Of a DNA stretch of 19,011 nucleotides, positions 18,843-19,011 are shown piece after piece. The notes below the pieces were generated by a model. The model saw only the letters and a list, made by a program, of their open reading frames with translations, had not been told where the DNA came from and searched no databases. Within the stretch, counting starts at the first letter, position 1, and every line of letters starts with the position of its first letter. Source of the DNA: Spongospora subterranea (lineage: Eukaryota; Endomyxa; Phytomyxea; Plasmodiophorida; Plasmodiophoridae); the NCBI GenBank assembly GCA_900404475.1, contig OUQQ01000396.1, forward strand, positions 1 through 19,011. Reading direction: 5' to 3'. Made by a program: the position numbers and the translations under genes.

Positions 18843-19011
18843 TGGCCCTTTGTAAGATATGATCCTGCCTAAACGGAACAGCAGGACCCGGGCAGTTGGG
18901 ACTTTGGTGATGAAAACTTATTAACGGAACAAGGGAGGTTTAAAAAATACTTACTGGACACGGTCTTCCCTGCAATTCGAGAAAAATGGCCTTGCCGAAG
19001 AACAAGTTTGC
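18843..19011 (+). pseudogene. Broken mariner-like (Tc1/mariner) transposase remnant, cut by the window edge
   Basis: One frame reads WPFVRYDPA then a stop. A shifted frame continues directly with KRNSRTRAVGTLVMK, and the first frame resumes with GRFKKYLLDTVFPAIREKWP. Read across the shifts, this order (WPF, then PAKR, then GT, then PAI.EKWP) resembles the region of plant and protist mariner-like transposases upstream of the first catalytic Asp. The frame breaks mean it is non-functional here unless they are sequencing errors. The assignment rests on remembered family pattern only. Confidence 0.45.

Noticed and set aside
1..19011. CRISPR arrays, operons, Shine-Dalgarno sites, rRNA genes or a biosynthetic or defence cluster
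   Set aside because: The window is spliced eukaryotic DNA with unrelated housekeeping genes; no repeat array, rRNA or functional cluster is visible.

Overview
This window reads as nuclear DNA from an early-diverging fungus (chytrid, Cryptomycota or aphelid grade). It carries a fungal division-1-type chitin synthase, a telomerase reverse transcriptase, a FIG4 phosphoinositide phosphatase, a cytosolic phenylalanyl-tRNA synthetase alpha subunit and a uroporphyrinogen-III synthase. Genes are closely packed: 92 bp between two convergent stops, about 0.4 kb between divergent or tandem genes. They are cut by very many tiny introns. I placed 68 introns by hand in four genes, nearly all 43-65 bp long. 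The lineage is an inference from gene content and architecture; no rRNA or other marker is present.

Layout: 1-291 (-) is the 5' end of an unrecognised gene, with an inverted partial copy of that end at 501-600. FIG4 (+) runs 943-4357. Next come a local tandem duplication joined by a single N (4311-4759) and a short orphan coding segment (4633-4921). A single-exon class I SAM methyltransferase (-) lies at 5043-5741. About 1 kb (5742-6796) has coding-like but unassigned minus-strand reading frames. FARSA (+) occupies 6797-8764 and appears to lack one base near 7413. Chitin synthase (-) spans 11910-8857 in 20 exons, head to head with TERT (+, 12302-16564, 22 exons), which also has an N-joined tandem duplication (14969-15474). 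UROS (+) is at 16962-17720. The right end holds an unrecognised plus-strand gene candidate, a 28-bp perfect inverted repeat with a GT microsatellite in its loop, and a broken mariner-like transposase remnant.

These are housekeeping genes, not one pathway: endolysosomal PI(3,5)P2 turnover (FIG4), cytosolic translation (FARSA), cell-wall synthesis (CHS), telomere maintenance (TERT) and haem synthesis (UROS). The exon models of CHS (2073 nt, 690 aa) and TERT (2853 nt after collapsing the duplication, 950 aa) both close exactly in frame and keep all catalytic motifs. I therefore read the frameshift and N-linked duplications as assembly or sequencing faults, not gene decay. I found no convincing novel system. 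The most interesting points are the CHS/TERT shared promoter, the inverted 5'-end copy at the left edge, and the intron architecture.
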